NCBI GenBank assembly: GCA_945870505.1 | Contig: CAMBSN010000030.1 | Span: forward strand, 1 to 33,037 | Source: Candidatus Kuenenia stuttgartensis | GTDB lineage: Bacteria > Planctomycetota > Planctomycetia > Pirellulales > UBA1268 | DNA length: 33,037 nucleotides | Direction of reading: 5' to 3' | Part shown: in pieces, positions 8,765 through 17,477 of the stretch | Numbering within the stretch: the first letter of the stretch is position 1 | How the letters are laid out: every line of letters starts with the position of its first letter | Notes under the pieces: generated by a model | What the model was told of the DNA's origin: nothing | Database searches by the model: none | What the model saw: only the letters and a program-made list of their open reading frames with translations | Program-made: the position numbers and the translations under genes

Positions 8765-10195
8765 ATGAGCACCGCCACGGCCTCTCCACGAGCCGCGTTC
8801 GACGCGGCCCTTCTTGAGCGGATCATTGCCTCGTCGTCGCTGCCGTCGTGGGCGAGCGACGTCCGCCGCGCCGCGTTCGACCGGTTCGTGTCACTCGGCC
8901 TACCTGGTCGCCGTGACGAGAGCTGGATGCGGACGGATGTTCGGCTCTTCAAGCCCCAGGCTTGGGGCCCGAGTGCGGCCCCGACGTCGCCCACTGTCCC
9001 CGAGGGCCTGCTCGCGCCCGCGATTCTCTCGGGCGACCTGGCGGCAGATTCTTACGCCGATTTCGACCGGGCACAGGCACCTTTTGCGTCGCAGCACGCG
9101 GCGGCCGGCTCCGCTGCTGCTCCTGGTGCCGGAGGGAAACTAGCCGGCCGGTTGGCTTCCGTGGATGGCCACGTCGTTCGCCACGAACTCGATCCGGCGC
9201 TGGCCGCGAAAGGTGTGGTCTTCGGGCCGGCCGATGAACTGCTCGCCAGCCATGCCGATGCCCTGCGGCCGCACTGGTTCCGCGTCATTGACACAGGTTG
9301 CGACTGGTTCGCGGCCGCTCACGCCGCATTCCATTCCGCCAGCTCCGTGCTCTACGTGCCGCCGGGTGTGCGGATCGCCGATCCGCTCCACGTGATCGCT
9401 GGCATGAGCGACGGCGGCGTCGACACATCGCACGTGCTCGTGGTCCTCGGCGAGGGTGCCGAGGCGACGGTGCTCACCGAGACGGCCGGCGGTGGTGCCA
9501 CTGGCACGGCTGGTGGCTTCCACTGCGGGGGCACCGAGATCGTCGTCGGCAAGGGTGCCTTCCTGCGGATGGTGAACCTCCAAAACTGGAACACGGGCGT
9601 CTGGCACTTCGCCCGCCAGAAGGCAGTGGTGCAAGCGAGCGGCCGGCTCCAGTGGACGCTCGGCGCTCTCGGCAGCCGTCTCTCGCAGGTTGCTCAGGAT
9701 GTCGCGCTCGCGGGCCGCGGCGCGTCGGCCCAGGTGAACGGCGTGATGTTCACCGAGGGCCGTCAGCACCTCGTCTACAACACCCTCCAGCACCACGAAG
9801 CTCCCTCCTGTACCAGCGACTTGCTCTACAAGGGCGCGCTTCAGGGCAAGAGCCGGCTCGTCTGGCGGGGCATGATCAAGGTCGACAAGGCCGCGCAGAA
9901 GACCGACGGCTACCAGCGGAACGACAACCTGATGCTCTCGACCGAGGCCCGGGCCGACTCGATCCCCGGCCTGGAGATCGAGGCCGATGACGTCCGCTGC
10001 ACCCACGGGGCGACCAGCGGCCGCGTCGATGCCGAGCAGATCTTCTACGCCCGGGCCCGCGGCCTCTCGGCCGAGGAGGCCGCGCGGCTCGTGGTCGCCG
10101 GTTTTTTCCAGCAGGTGTTCGACCGGATCACGATCCCCCAGGTCCGCGAAGCGCTCGCCAAGGCGATCGGCGGCCGCATCCACAGGATCGCGTGA
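8765..10195 (+). CDS. sufD: SUF Fe-S assembly protein SufD
   Basis: Paralogue of SufB and third member of the SufBC2D complex, 476 residues. The conserved C-terminal half is clear: VVQASGRLQWTLGALG, GLEIEADDVRCTHGATSGRVDAEQIFYARARGL. His414 in CTHGAT corresponds by motif to His360 of E. coli SufD, implicated in cluster assembly at the SufB-SufD interface. The N-terminal ~150 residues are more divergent, with an Ala/Gly-rich stretch around 115-130. The start is 8 nt after the sufB stop without a clear ribosome binding site. The 3' end overlaps a possible GTG of the next gene (GTGA). Confidence 0.94.
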   Translation: MSTATASPRAAFDAALLERIIASSSLPSWASDVRRAAFDRFVSLGLPGRRDESWMRTDVRLFKPQAWGPSAAPTSPTVPEGLLAPAILSGDLAADSYADFDRAQAPFASQHAAAGSAAAPGAGGKLAGRLASVDGHVVRHELDPALAAKGVVFGPADELLASHADALRPHWFRVIDTGCDWFAAAHAAFHSASSVLYVPPGVRIADPLHVIAGMSDGGVDTSHVLVVLGEGAEATVLTETAGGGATGTAGGFHCGGTEIVVGKGAFLRMVNLQNWNTGVWHFARQKAVVQASGRLQWTLGALGSRLSQVAQDVALAGRGASAQVNGVMFTEGRQHLVYNTLQHHEAPSCTSDLLYKGALQGKSRLVWRGMIKVDKAAQKTDGYQRNDNLMLSTEARADSIPGLEIEADDVRCTHGATSGRVDAEQIFYARARGLSAEEAARLVVAGFFQQVFDRITIPQVREALAKAIGGRIHRIA

Positions 10196-10203
10196 GTCCA
10201 CCG

Positions 10204-10968
10204 ATGACAGAGTTTGTCCGCGTCGCCGATATCGCCGAGATTCCCGATCCGGGCAAGACGCTCGTCGAAGTCGATGGCGATATGGTCGCGTTATTTCACG
10301 TCGGCGGCACGTTCTACGCCATCGACGACGTCTGCACGCACGACGGTGGTCCGCTCGCCGACGGCGAACTTCGTGACTACAAGATCGCCTGCCCGAGGCA
10401 CGGTGCGAAGTTCGACATTCGCACCGGTGCCGCCCTGTCGATGCCTGCCGTGCGGCCGACCCGTGCCCACGACGTGAAGGTGGAGAACGGTGGCGTGTGG
10501 GTACGCCTCCGATCGGCGGCCGGGGCCGGCACTTCGCCTCTGCACGGTGCGATCGCGGTGCCGGTGGTTCCGACATCGACCTGCTGCACGCCAGCGGCGA
10601 GCCGCGAGGCGGGCGAATTGACGGCGGAATCGACTGGCGCCGGCGGGCCGCTCTGTGAGGACCGCGTCCGCGAGATGCTCAAAGAGGTCAAGGACCCCGA
10701 GCTGTTCGTGAACATCGTGGACCTTGGCCTGATCTACGGCGTCACGCTCTCACCGGCGGCCGACGTGCCTGGCAAGCAGCACGTGTCGATCGACATGACG
10801 ATGACGAGCCCCGCCTGCCCAGCGGGTCCGCAGCTGATCGCCGACACCAAGCGGGCTGTGGGCGCGAGCCCCGAGGTGTCGGCCGTGGAAGTCCGGATCG
10901 TGATGGATCCACCCTGGACGCCCGACCGGATGACAGAATCAGCCCGCGACCAGCTCGGAATTTTCTGA
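10204..10968 (+). CDS. Rieske [2Fe-2S] - MIP18/SufT fusion protein
   Basis: Two domains in one 254-residue protein. Residues ~3-105 are a Rieske-type ferredoxin with both ligand pairs intact: Cys44-x-His46 (CTHDGG) and Cys63-xx-His66 (CPRHGAKFD). Residues ~150-254 are a MIP18/DUF59 domain of the SufT/PaaD type (REMLKEVKDPELFVNIVDLG, then MTSPACPAG with Cys205, then a PPWTPDRM block). SufT-like proteins help deliver [4Fe-4S] clusters. The linker (~106-149) holds a Cys-Cys pair. ATG at 10204 is preferred because homology begins there; a GTG at 10192 overlapping the sufD stop would add four residues. It is the last gene of the operon. I infer a role in Fe-S trafficking or electron supply for assembly. 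No sufS or sufU follows. Confidence 0.85.
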   Translation: MTEFVRVADIAEIPDPGKTLVEVDGDMVALFHVGGTFYAIDDVCTHDGGPLADGELRDYKIACPRHGAKFDIRTGAALSMPAVRPTRAHDVKVENGGVWVRLRSAAGAGTSPLHGAIAVPVVPTSTCCTPAASREAGELTAESTGAGGPLCEDRVREMLKEVKDPELFVNIVDLGLIYGVTLSPAADVPGKQHVSIDMTMTSPACPAGPQLIADTKRAVGASPEVSAVEVRIVMDPPWTPDRMTESARDQLGIF

Positions 10969-10987
10969 CGAGCGTGCTCGTTGCTCC

Positions 10988-11012
10988 CGTAGCACAGGTT
11001 TTCAACCTCTGC
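10988..11012 (+). repeat. Family B repeat unit, slightly degenerate
   Basis: CGTAG, CACAGGTT, TTC, then AACCTCTG with one change from the consensus arm. It starts 19 nt after the last gene of the SUF operon, in its sense orientation. Confidence 0.75.
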
Positions 11013-11056
11013 CCATTGTTTCGGCTACGCTCTGGGCTGCTGGCGATACGCCGCTC

Positions 11057-11187
11057 GGGGCTGCCCATGCCACATCGCCGGACGTTCGCTGCGGGCATCC
11101 TGCCCTCCGCTCTCTGCGTGTCCGCTTCGCTTCGCCATCCTGGCTTCGCTCGCTCCCACAGCCCGGCTCCGTGGCACGGGCAGCCCT
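11057..11187 (+). repeat. Dispersed ~130-bp element (family A)
   Basis: The left end GGGGCTGCCCATGCC (from 11057) and right end GGCACGGGCAGCC (11174-11186) are inverted repeats. The interior shares the GGACGTTCGCTGCGGGCATC block and the TTCGCCATCCTGGCTTCGC block with the other copies. It is bracketed by family B units at 10988 and 11201. Together these fill the 300-bp gap between the SUF operon and mfnD, where I see no gene. Confidence 0.8.
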
Positions 11188-11200
11188 TCGCTGATCCCCA

Positions 11201-11248
11201 CGTAGCACAGGTTTTCAACCTGTGTGATCCCCCGTAGCACACCTGTGT
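11201..11248 (+). repeat. Family B repeats, one intact and one truncated
   Basis: An intact unit at 11201-11224 (loop TTC) is followed at 11233-11248 by a shortened one, CGTAGCAC joined directly to ACCTGTGT, that has lost one arm and the loop. mfnD starts 25 nt later. Confidence 0.75.
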
Positions 11249-11272
11249 GATCCTGTCTCCTCGACCACACTG

Positions 11273-12328
11273 ATGCGTCTTGTCATCTACGAATGGTGCT
11301 GCTCCGGCGGGCTTGCCGGGCCCGACCGTGAACTCGTGGTTCATCCTGGCGACGACGTGAACTCGCTCGCCCGTGAGGGGCGGGCGATGTTCGCCGCGCT
11401 AGTCGCCGACGCGGTGCGCGACGGCGGCTTCGACGTCGCCGCCCTCGTCGATGAGTCGCTGCCACTGAAACTGCCGGCCGCCCCACGGCGGGTCGTTGTG
11501 CCTCGCGGCCGCGAGGTCGAAGCGCTCGTCGCGGCGGCTCGGGACGCCGATGGTGTCATTCTGGTCGCGCCCGAGACGGCGGGCGTGCTGGCGGCGCGGG
11601 TGGAGTTGGTTCGGTCGGCCGGGGGCACGGTGCTCGGCCCTTCGACGTCGGTCATCCGACTCGCGGCCGACAAGCAGGCCACGATCGATGCGCTGGCCGC
11701 GGCCGGTGTGCCCGTGCCCGCCGGACGCTCGCTCGCAGCAGGCGAGGCGTGGCCAGCCGGCTTTCACCTGCCGGCCGTCCGCAAGGCTCGGACCAGCACC
11801 GGCTGTGATGGCCTCGTGATCGTCCGCCCGGGCGACCCACTCCCCTGCCCCGCCCCCGTGGCCACAAGGCTCGAAGCCGAATGTGCCGGTCAGCCGGTCG
11901 GCGTGTCGTGCCTGATCGGGCCGCAGGGCGTCGTGCCATTCGCGGCGCTCGTGCAGCAGTTCTCGTCTGGGCCGCTGCCTGGCTATGCCGGCGGAGAGCC
12001 GCTGCGTGACACGGGCGAACAATGCCGGGCGGAGGGGTTGGCCGTGCGCGCCGTCGAGGCCCTTCTCCGCCGCGATCCCGACACCGCCCACGCTGGCTGG
12101 GTTGGAGTCGATATGATCCTCGGGGGTCGTCCCGACGGCCTCGATGACCGCGTGCTGGAGGTGAATCCTCGCGTGACCACGTCGTTCGTCGGGCTCGCAG
12201 CCGCGGCACCAGCGAGCCTCGTCCGAGCGATTGTGGATGCGGCCGCCGGTCGCAAGTTCGGCCCTACGGCACTGCCGGCAGGATTCACCTTCACGATCAC
12301 CGATGACGTCCTCTCCTTTCCGACGTGA
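11273..12328 (+). CDS. mfnD: ATP-grasp ligase, probable tyramine--L-glutamate ligase of methanofuran-type cofactor synthesis
   Basis: A 351-residue ATP-grasp protein. The N-terminal ~110 residues form a pre-ATP-grasp domain (MRLVIYEWCCSGGL...). The ATP-grasp part includes LAADKQATIDALAAAGVPVP and the metal-binding Glu296-x-Asn298-Pro-Arg (LEVNPRVTTSFVG). ATP-grasp alone does not fix the substrate. The call rests on its two overlapping neighbours, which fit MfnF and MfnE; MfnD joins glutamate to tyramine in archaeal methanofuran synthesis, and related genes occur in methylotrophs and planctomycetes with tetrahydromethanopterin-linked C1 transfer. The ATG has no ribosome binding site. The 3' end overlaps mfnF by 26 nt, a strong operon sign. 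Confidence 0.72.
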   Translation: MRLVIYEWCCSGGLAGPDRELVVHPGDDVNSLAREGRAMFAALVADAVRDGGFDVAALVDESLPLKLPAAPRRVVVPRGREVEALVAAARDADGVILVAPETAGVLAARVELVRSAGGTVLGPSTSVIRLAADKQATIDALAAAGVPVPAGRSLAAGEAWPAGFHLPAVRKARTSTGCDGLVIVRPGDPLPCPAPVATRLEAECAGQPVGVSCLIGPQGVVPFAALVQQFSSGPLPGYAGGEPLRDTGEQCRAEGLAVRAVEALLRRDPDTAHAGWVGVDMILGGRPDGLDDRVLEVNPRVTTSFVGLAAAAPASLVRAIVDAAAGRKFGPTALPAGFTFTITDDVLSFPT

Positions 12329-13340
12329 CGTGCTGGCCCTCGATATCGGAGGCGCGAACATCAAGGCGGCCGACGGGACGGGCTGGACGCATGCCGAACC
12401 ATTCGCGATGTGGCGCGACGCCCCGCGGCTCGCTGACGTGCTCAAGCGGATCGCCCGCGACGCTGGGCCGCGACGGATCGTCGCCACGATGACCGGCGAG
12501 ATCGCCGACTGCTTCGGCTCTCGGGCCGAAGGGGTTTCGCACATCGTCCAAGCGGTGGTGACGGCGGCCGAATCCTGTGGGTGCGAATCCCCCGGGATCT
12601 ACCGAATCGATGGCCGGATCATTTCGCCGGACGACGCGGCTGTTGATCCACTCGGCGTCGCGGCGAGCAACTGGCACGCCGTCGCACGGCTCGCAGCGTC
12701 GTTTGTGCCGCACGCGCGGGCACTGCTCGTGGACATCGGCTCGACCACCTGCGACATCGTGCCGCTCGCCGGCGGCCGGCCCGCGCCGTTAGCCGATGAC
12801 GATGCCGGGAGGATGGCGACGGGCGAACTCGTCTACACCGGCGTCGAGCGGACGCCCGTTCCTGCGATCGTCCGCGGACTACCGCATCGGGGCATCCGCC
12901 GACCGGCTGCGAGCGAGCGGTTTGCGGAGTCGCGGGATGCCTGGCTCATCCTCAGAGGCCTCACGGAGAATCCGGCGTCGAGAGACACGGCTGACGGCGG
13001 CCCCTTCACCTACGACGCCTCCCGCATCCGGCTGGCCAGGGCGATGCTCCTGGAACCCGCCGCGGTGACGGCCGCCGATGCGGAGCAGGCCGCCAGATGG
13101 ATCGCCGAGGCCCAGGCCCGGCAGGTGGCCCGGGCGATCGATCGAGTGGCCCGGCGGTGCGGGGGAAGACCGGAGGCCGTTGTCTTTTCAGGTCACGGCG
13201 AGCCACTTGCGCGCATGGCCCTCGATCGGCTCGGCTGGAGCCTTGCTGCTGTGTCGTTGCCGGCCGTCGTCGGAGCGGCCGTCTCCCGGTCGGCACCCGC
13301 CCATGCCCTCGCCCTCATCGCCCGGGGAGAGCTTTCATGA
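12303..13340 (+). CDS. mfnF: MfnF-like protein (H4MPT-linked C1 transfer pathway protein, hydantoinase/oxoprolinase-like)
   Basis: A 345-residue ASKHA-fold protein. An N-terminal phosphate-binding motif LDIGGANIKAADG (13-25) and a second, LLVDIGSTTCDIVPL (Asp144), are followed by a late VFSGHGEP motif (~293-300). This layout is that of the family annotated as H4MPT-linked C1 transfer pathway protein; the archaeal member MfnF joins the furan phosphate to gamma-glutamyltyramine. ATG at 12303 is chosen because homology starts with the DIGG strand; it overlaps the end of mfnD by 26 nt in another frame. The stop overlaps the mfnE start by 4 nt (ATGA). In bacteria the product is probably a methylofuran-like cofactor. 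I am confident of the family, less of the exact reaction. Confidence 0.8.
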   Translation: MTSSPFRRDVLALDIGGANIKAADGTGWTHAEPFAMWRDAPRLADVLKRIARDAGPRRIVATMTGEIADCFGSRAEGVSHIVQAVVTAAESCGCESPGIYRIDGRIISPDDAAVDPLGVAASNWHAVARLAASFVPHARALLVDIGSTTCDIVPLAGGRPAPLADDDAGRMATGELVYTGVERTPVPAIVRGLPHRGIRRPAASERFAESRDAWLILRGLTENPASRDTADGGPFTYDASRIRLARAMLLEPAAVTAADAEQAARWIAEAQARQVARAIDRVARRCGGRPEAVVFSGHGEPLARMALDRLGWSLAAVSLPAVVGAAVSRSAPAHALALIARGELS

Positions 13341-13948
13341 CCGCCGGCTGGCTGAGGGGCGTGATCCGGTCCACCACGGGCGCGGTCGTTCCGCAAACCG
13401 TGGTCAAGTTCGGCGGTAGTCTGCTGGTGCGGCGCACCTGGCGCGACGAACTCCGATCGCTCATGGCGGATTGCGTCGGCCCGACGACCATTGTGGTCGG
13501 CGGCGGGCCGGTCGTCGACGGCCTGCGGGCGCTCGACGCGGCGAGCCCGTGCTCCGCGGAGGTGATGCACCGCGCGGCGATCGACGCGATGGGCATCACG
13601 GCACGATTAGCCGCGGAGGCCGCTTCGCTGAAGCTCGCCGCTGAGCCGGCCTGCGACGAGCGGCCCGTCGTTCTCGACGCGGCTGCGTGGCTCTCACTGG
13701 CCGGCCGATACGACGACCTGCCCGTGGGCTGGCATGTGACGAGCGACTCGATCGCGGCCGCCGTGGCCACGGCGTGCGGTGCCGCGCTTCTGCTGGCGAA
13801 GAGCATGCCGCCGCCGGAGTTCGCCGGCAGCCTCGCCTCACTCGCACAGGCGGGGTGGGTCGACGATCACTTTCCGACCGCCGCGGCGGATCTTGAGCGG
13901 ATTGAGTGGGCGGTGCCGGAGGGCATCAGTCCCACGAGCAGCCGCTGA
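13337..13948 (+). CDS. mfnE: Amino-acid-kinase-fold protein, probable MfnE-type furan phosphate kinase
   Basis: A 203-residue small member of the aspartate/glutamate/uridylate kinase fold. Motifs are VVKFGGSLL with Lys24, IVVGGGPVVDG (~52-62) and TSDSIAAAVA (from 135). It is shorter than the ~260 residues of typical amino acid kinases, as expected for MfnE, which phosphorylates the (aminomethyl)furan phosphate to the diphosphate used by MfnF. The ATG overlaps the mfnF stop (ATGA), with GGAGA nearby upstream. The 3' end overlaps the end of the convergent DUF1598-like gene by 23 nt. The assignment depends on the three-gene context; by sequence alone it would be an unspecified amino acid kinase. 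Confidence 0.72.
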   Translation: MTAGWLRGVIRSTTGAVVPQTVVKFGGSLLVRRTWRDELRSLMADCVGPTTIVVGGGPVVDGLRALDAASPCSAEVMHRAAIDAMGITARLAAEAASLKLAAEPACDERPVVLDAAAWLSLAGRYDDLPVGWHVTSDSIAAAVATACGAALLLAKSMPPPEFAGSLASLAQAGWVDDHFPTAAADLERIEWAVPEGISPTSSR

Positions 13949-15296
13949 GCGTGGCGGGCCGGGCCGCGATCGCGACCGTCCTGCTCGCCGCGAGGTCGGT
14001 GGCCTCGGCGGTGTTGGTGGCGAACTGCCACGGCTGGAACTTCACGCCGCCGGATGCCGACAGTACCCACGTCGTCCCCTTCTTCACGCCGGTCGCCACG
14101 GTCGGCACCGACGCCGGCACATCGTATGACGGCAGCTTCAGGCCAGCGGCATCGGTGAGCGGCGCAAGGTCGCACCCGGCCCGGCCGTCGAGTTGCCGGC
14201 CCTTGATCAAGGCGGCCACCACGGCGAGGTCGATGCAGTTCACCAGTTCAGCGAATACCGGCTGCTTCCCAGCCAGGTCTTCGTAGGAGGCTGTCATGGC
14301 AGCGCACCACTTTTTGGCGATGGCGTCGGCTGGGACGGCCCCGCGCTTCATGCCGCCCTCTGCGGCCACGTCGCTCTCGGTCAGGCACCTCATCCGGCGG
14401 CCGCCGATGCTCCAGGCCAGTTCGTCCGGATCGCGGGCGATGGGGTCGTAGTCGGCTTCGAGCCAAAACCGCGGCAGCGTGCTGGCCCGGCCGCCGGCGG
14501 GGATCATGGCGAGGTAGCTCGGCAGGTCCTTCAGGCCCGACTCCTCGAGCCCCATCCCGATCCGCTTCATGCGGTAGTCGGCGGCCACGAGGACGCGGGC
14601 AAAGCGGCTGTCGGTCGGCACACCACCGACGGTGATCTTCTGGGGGCCGAGGGCCTGCTCCATCGCGGTGAACGTCGCCTTTGGGTCCGGGCCCATCGTG
14701 CCCTGCCGGCGGAGGACGGCCTGCAACTTGGCGATGCCCTCGGGTGTGGGATCGATCGAACAGGTCATGCCGCCCGCGCGGGCCGCCTCGATCGCACGCA
14801 GGCAGACGACGAGATCCTCGAGGTGGAGGGGCGGCCGGCGGCTGGTGGCGCCGACGATCGCTCCGGAGCCGTCGACCGCCAGCGCGTCGGCGGGGCCGCA
14901 GAGAAGGATGTCGTGCCCATCGGGATCGACGAACACGCGTTCGATCCGCTGCAGGCCGCCAAGGAACTGCACCTCCGCCGGAAGTGGCGTGCCCTTCGCG
15001 ACCGATTCGGTTACAGCCGCAGCGACGGCCTTGAGCGACACCGTGCGCGACGCGCCCGCCTTGCCCGACCATCCGGCGTCGGCCAGGGCACGCGTCCGCT
15101 CGACCGCCAGCGACTCCAGGGCCTTCGGCTCGAGCGTCCGCACGATGCCATCGGCCTCGACGGAGATGCCGCCCACGGCCTGGCTCCCGAATCCACCCAT
15201 TTGGCCGAAGCAGAGGTTCGACTGCATCAGCGCGGCGAGCACGGGCACGAGGCAGACCGCGCGGCGGACCGTAGCGGGGAGGGGAATCGCGGACAT
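13926..15296 (-). CDS. Secreted DUF1598-like planctomycete protein, function unknown
   Basis: A 456-residue protein with an N-terminal signal peptide (hydrophobic [22 protein letters not shown], cleavage probably near residue 31). The rest is soluble. The C-terminal half contains [10 protein letters not shown] and [19 protein letters not shown] segments that I associate with DUF1598, a family found mainly in planctomycetes and without known function; this is from memory. A Gly/Met-rich stretch follows the signal. The start is supported by GAGG 5-6 nt upstream. It converges on mfnE with overlapping 3' ends and diverges from the sigma54 activator across about 218 bp, so it is a candidate target of that activator. 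Confidence 0.7.
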   Translation of the reverse strand: MSAIPLPATVRRAVCLVPVLAALMQSNLCFGQMGGFGSQAVGGISVEADGIVRTLEPKALESLAVERTRALADAGWSGKAGASRTVSLKAVAAAVTESVAKGTPLPAEVQFLGGLQRIERVFVDPDGHDILLCGPADALAVDGSGAIVGATSRRPPLHLEDLVVCLRAIEAARAGGMTCSIDPTPEGIAKLQAVLRRQGTMGPDPKATFTAMEQALGPQKITVGGVPTDSRFARVLVAADYRMKRIGMGLEESGLKDLPSYLAMIPAGGRASTLPRFWLEADYDPIARDPDELAWSIGGRRMRCLTESDVAAEGGMKRGAVPADAIAKKWCAAMTASYEDLAGKQPVFAELVNCIDLAVVAALIKGRQLDGRAGCDLAPLTDAAGLKLPSYDVPASVPTVATGVKKGTTWVLSASGGVKFQPWQFATNTAEATDLAASRTVAIAARPATLSGCSWD

Positions 15297-15514
15297 GGAG
15301 ACCTCGCAGTGGCGGTATGAAACCCCGGGGGCAAACCGTCCCCGATGCTAGTAAGGCCCGCAATTTCCAGCAAACCCGGTTCTCCCGGGGAAACCCTGCC
15401 TTTTGCTGCCCCTCGCCAAGTGGTCGCCCCTGGATCATGATGCACGCTTCGTGCCGCTGGCGCCCCAGCGACTTGCGAGGGCCGACGCGGCCAGCCCAGT
15501 TCCCGACGCATGGC

Positions 15515-17461
15515 ATGACGGCCGTAACCCAGTCCTTTTTGCACGTGGTCGACCCGGCGGTCGGCGAGAGCATCGTCCGGCTTGAGCCCGGAAAACGGGT
15601 GACTCTCGGCCGCGCCCCCTCCAACGACGTCGTCCTCCACGACGAGCGGGCCAGTCGGGTGCATGCCGAGATCCTCTTCGCTCCCGGCGGCTGGGTCGTC
15701 CGCGACCTGCAGAGCCGCAACGGCACCACGGTCAACGGTATCGCGGTGATCTCGGAGCGGCCTCTGGCTGCCGGCGACGTCATCTGCATTGGACTCGTGC
15801 AGATCACCTTCACGGATGGCGCACCGCCGACCGGCGCCAGCCAGGCGATTGGGCCATCCGACACGATCGCCGGCGACGTGCCGGCCGGCGCCGCCGAGTG
15901 GATGGCGTCGATCACGCATCGCCGCAGCCACAGCCGGCTGCTCGAAGTGATCAGCGAGGCGGCCGGCACGGCACCGCGCGTGGGGCGGGCGGCCGCCGAA
16001 CTCTGCCGCCTCGCCTTCGCGCTGGCTGGCGCCGATGATGCCCGCGGCATCGCCCGGCTCGCGGTCGACTCGGCACTTCAGGGCACGGCGGCCACCCGCG
16101 GCATCGTTCTCCTGCCGGCCAGGCTCGGCGACGCGGCCGTCGACCGGGTCACCATCGACATGGTCGCCCCGACCGCATCGACGCCAGACCCCTGGCCGGG
16201 CGCGATTCCCAACGCTGCGGCTGCCACGGTGCTCCTCACCGATGAGGCGGTGCTCGCGTCAAGTGATGGCGGGTTGGGTGGGGCCGCGACCACGATCGCC
16301 GCACCGATCCGCTCGCGGAGCCGGCCGGTCGGTGTGATGCACCTCGAGGTCGAGGCCGGCGGTGCGGCGACTCCCGACGATCTGGAGTTTGTGATGGCGG
16401 TCTGCGACGCCCTGGGCGTGGCGCTCGACAATCTCGCCGCCCGCGAGGTCCTCTCCACCCGGCTCGCCACGGCCGCCGACGAGAACGAGCGACTCCGCCG
16501 CCGGCTTGGCCAGGAGACCCACATGGTGGGGGCGAGCCCGGCGCTCCAGGGCATCATCGGCCAGATGCAGCGGGTGGCGACGACCAAGGCGACGGTGCTC
16601 GTCCGCGGCGAGAGCGGTGCGGGCAAGGAACTCATCGCCCGTGCCATCCACGACGCGAGCGATCGGAGCAGCGGCCCGTTCGTCTGCCTCAACTGCGCGG
16701 CCCTCTCGGAGACGCTGCTGGAGAGCGAACTGTTCGGCCACGAGAAGGGCGCCTTCACGGGTGCGACCGAGCGGAAGATCGGGAAGTTCGAGGCGGCCCA
16801 CCGGGGCACGCTGATGCTCGACGAGATCGGCGAGATGAGCCCCGCCATCCAGGCCAAGTTTCTTCGCGTGCTGGAGGGACATCCGTTTGAGCGCGTCGGC
16901 GGTAGCGGCCGGGTGCAGGTGGACGTGCGCGTTGTCGCAGCTACGAATCGCGACCTGGAGAAGGCCGTCACGGCCGGCGGCTTTCGCCGCGACCTCTACT
17001 TCCGTCTCAAGGTGGTGGAAATCATCGTGCCGCCGCTCCGCCGGCGTCTCGAAGACATCGAGCCCCTCGCCGCGCATTTTCTCAGCCGCTTCGCCGCCGA
17101 GACCGGCCGCAAGCTTCGCGGCTTCACGCCCGAAGCGGTCGAGGCGATGCAGGCCTACCACTGGCCGGGCAACATCCGCGAACTTCGCAACGTGATCGAG
17201 CGGGCCGTGGTGCTCTCCCAAGAGGAATTGATCGACGTCCACGAACTCAGCCTGAGCCATCTCGCCGTCCCCGGTGACACTGACAACGACGCGGTGTCGC
17301 GGCTAGGGCCCTTCGTACCGACGACGATCGAGGAGATGGAACGGCGGCACGTGCTGGCCACGCTCGAGGCGGTGGGGGGCAACAAGACGAAGGCCGCCAC
17401 GATCCTCGGGATCGAGCGATCGACGCTCGATCGCAAACTCGCCAAGTGGGCGCGCGTGTAG
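15515..17461 (+). CDS. FHA-GAF sigma54-dependent transcriptional activator
   Basis: A 648-residue bacterial enhancer-binding protein. An N-terminal FHA domain has GR (32-33), SRVHAE (~48-53) and NGTTVNG (69-75), and reads phosphothreonine. A GAF-like domain (~165-312) follows. The AAA+ domain has Walker A GESGAGKE (365-372), the sigma54-contacting GAFTGA (412-417) and Walker [10 protein letters not shown] (433-441). A Fis-type helix-turn-helix ends the protein ([20 protein letters not shown], from 623). ATG at 15515 is preferred; an in-frame ATG at 15437 would add 26 residues without homology, and neither has a good ribosome binding site. The FHA domain suggests control by a Ser/Thr kinase. 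The target genes are not evident; I found no convincing -24/-12 promoter near it. Confidence 0.9.
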   Translation: MTAVTQSFLHVVDPAVGESIVRLEPGKRVTLGRAPSNDVVLHDERASRVHAEILFAPGGWVVRDLQSRNGTTVNGIAVISERPLAAGDVICIGLVQITFTDGAPPTGASQAIGPSDTIAGDVPAGAAEWMASITHRRSHSRLLEVISEAAGTAPRVGRAAAELCRLAFALAGADDARGIARLAVDSALQGTAATRGIVLLPARLGDAAVDRVTIDMVAPTASTPDPWPGAIPNAAAATVLLTDEAVLASSDGGLGGAATTIAAPIRSRSRPVGVMHLEVEAGGAATPDDLEFVMAVCDALGVALDNLAAREVLSTRLATAADENERLRRRLGQETHMVGASPALQGIIGQMQRVATTKATVLVRGESGAGKELIARAIHDASDRSSGPFVCLNCAALSETLLESELFGHEKGAFTGATERKIGKFEAAHRGTLMLDEIGEMSPAIQAKFLRVLEGHPFERVGGSGRVQVDVRVVAATNRDLEKAVTAGGFRRDLYFRLKVVEIIVPPLRRRLEDIEPLAAHFLSRFAAETGRKLRGFTPEAVEAMQAYHWPGNIRELRNVIERAVVLSQEELIDVHELSLSHLAVPGDTDNDAVSRLGPFVPTTIEEMERRHVLATLEAVGGNKTKAATILGIERSTLDRKLAKWARV

Positions 17462-17477
17462 GCGCGTGCCTTCCCCC

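Noticed and set aside
15297-15514. sigma54 -24/-12 promoter in the divergent region before the activator
   Set aside because: I looked for TGGCAC-N5-TTGC-like pairs on both strands and saw no convincing match.
14248-16050. 600-residue minus-strand open frame spanning the DUF1598-like and activator genes
   Set aside because: It overlaps two better-supported genes and is mostly an out-of-frame shadow.
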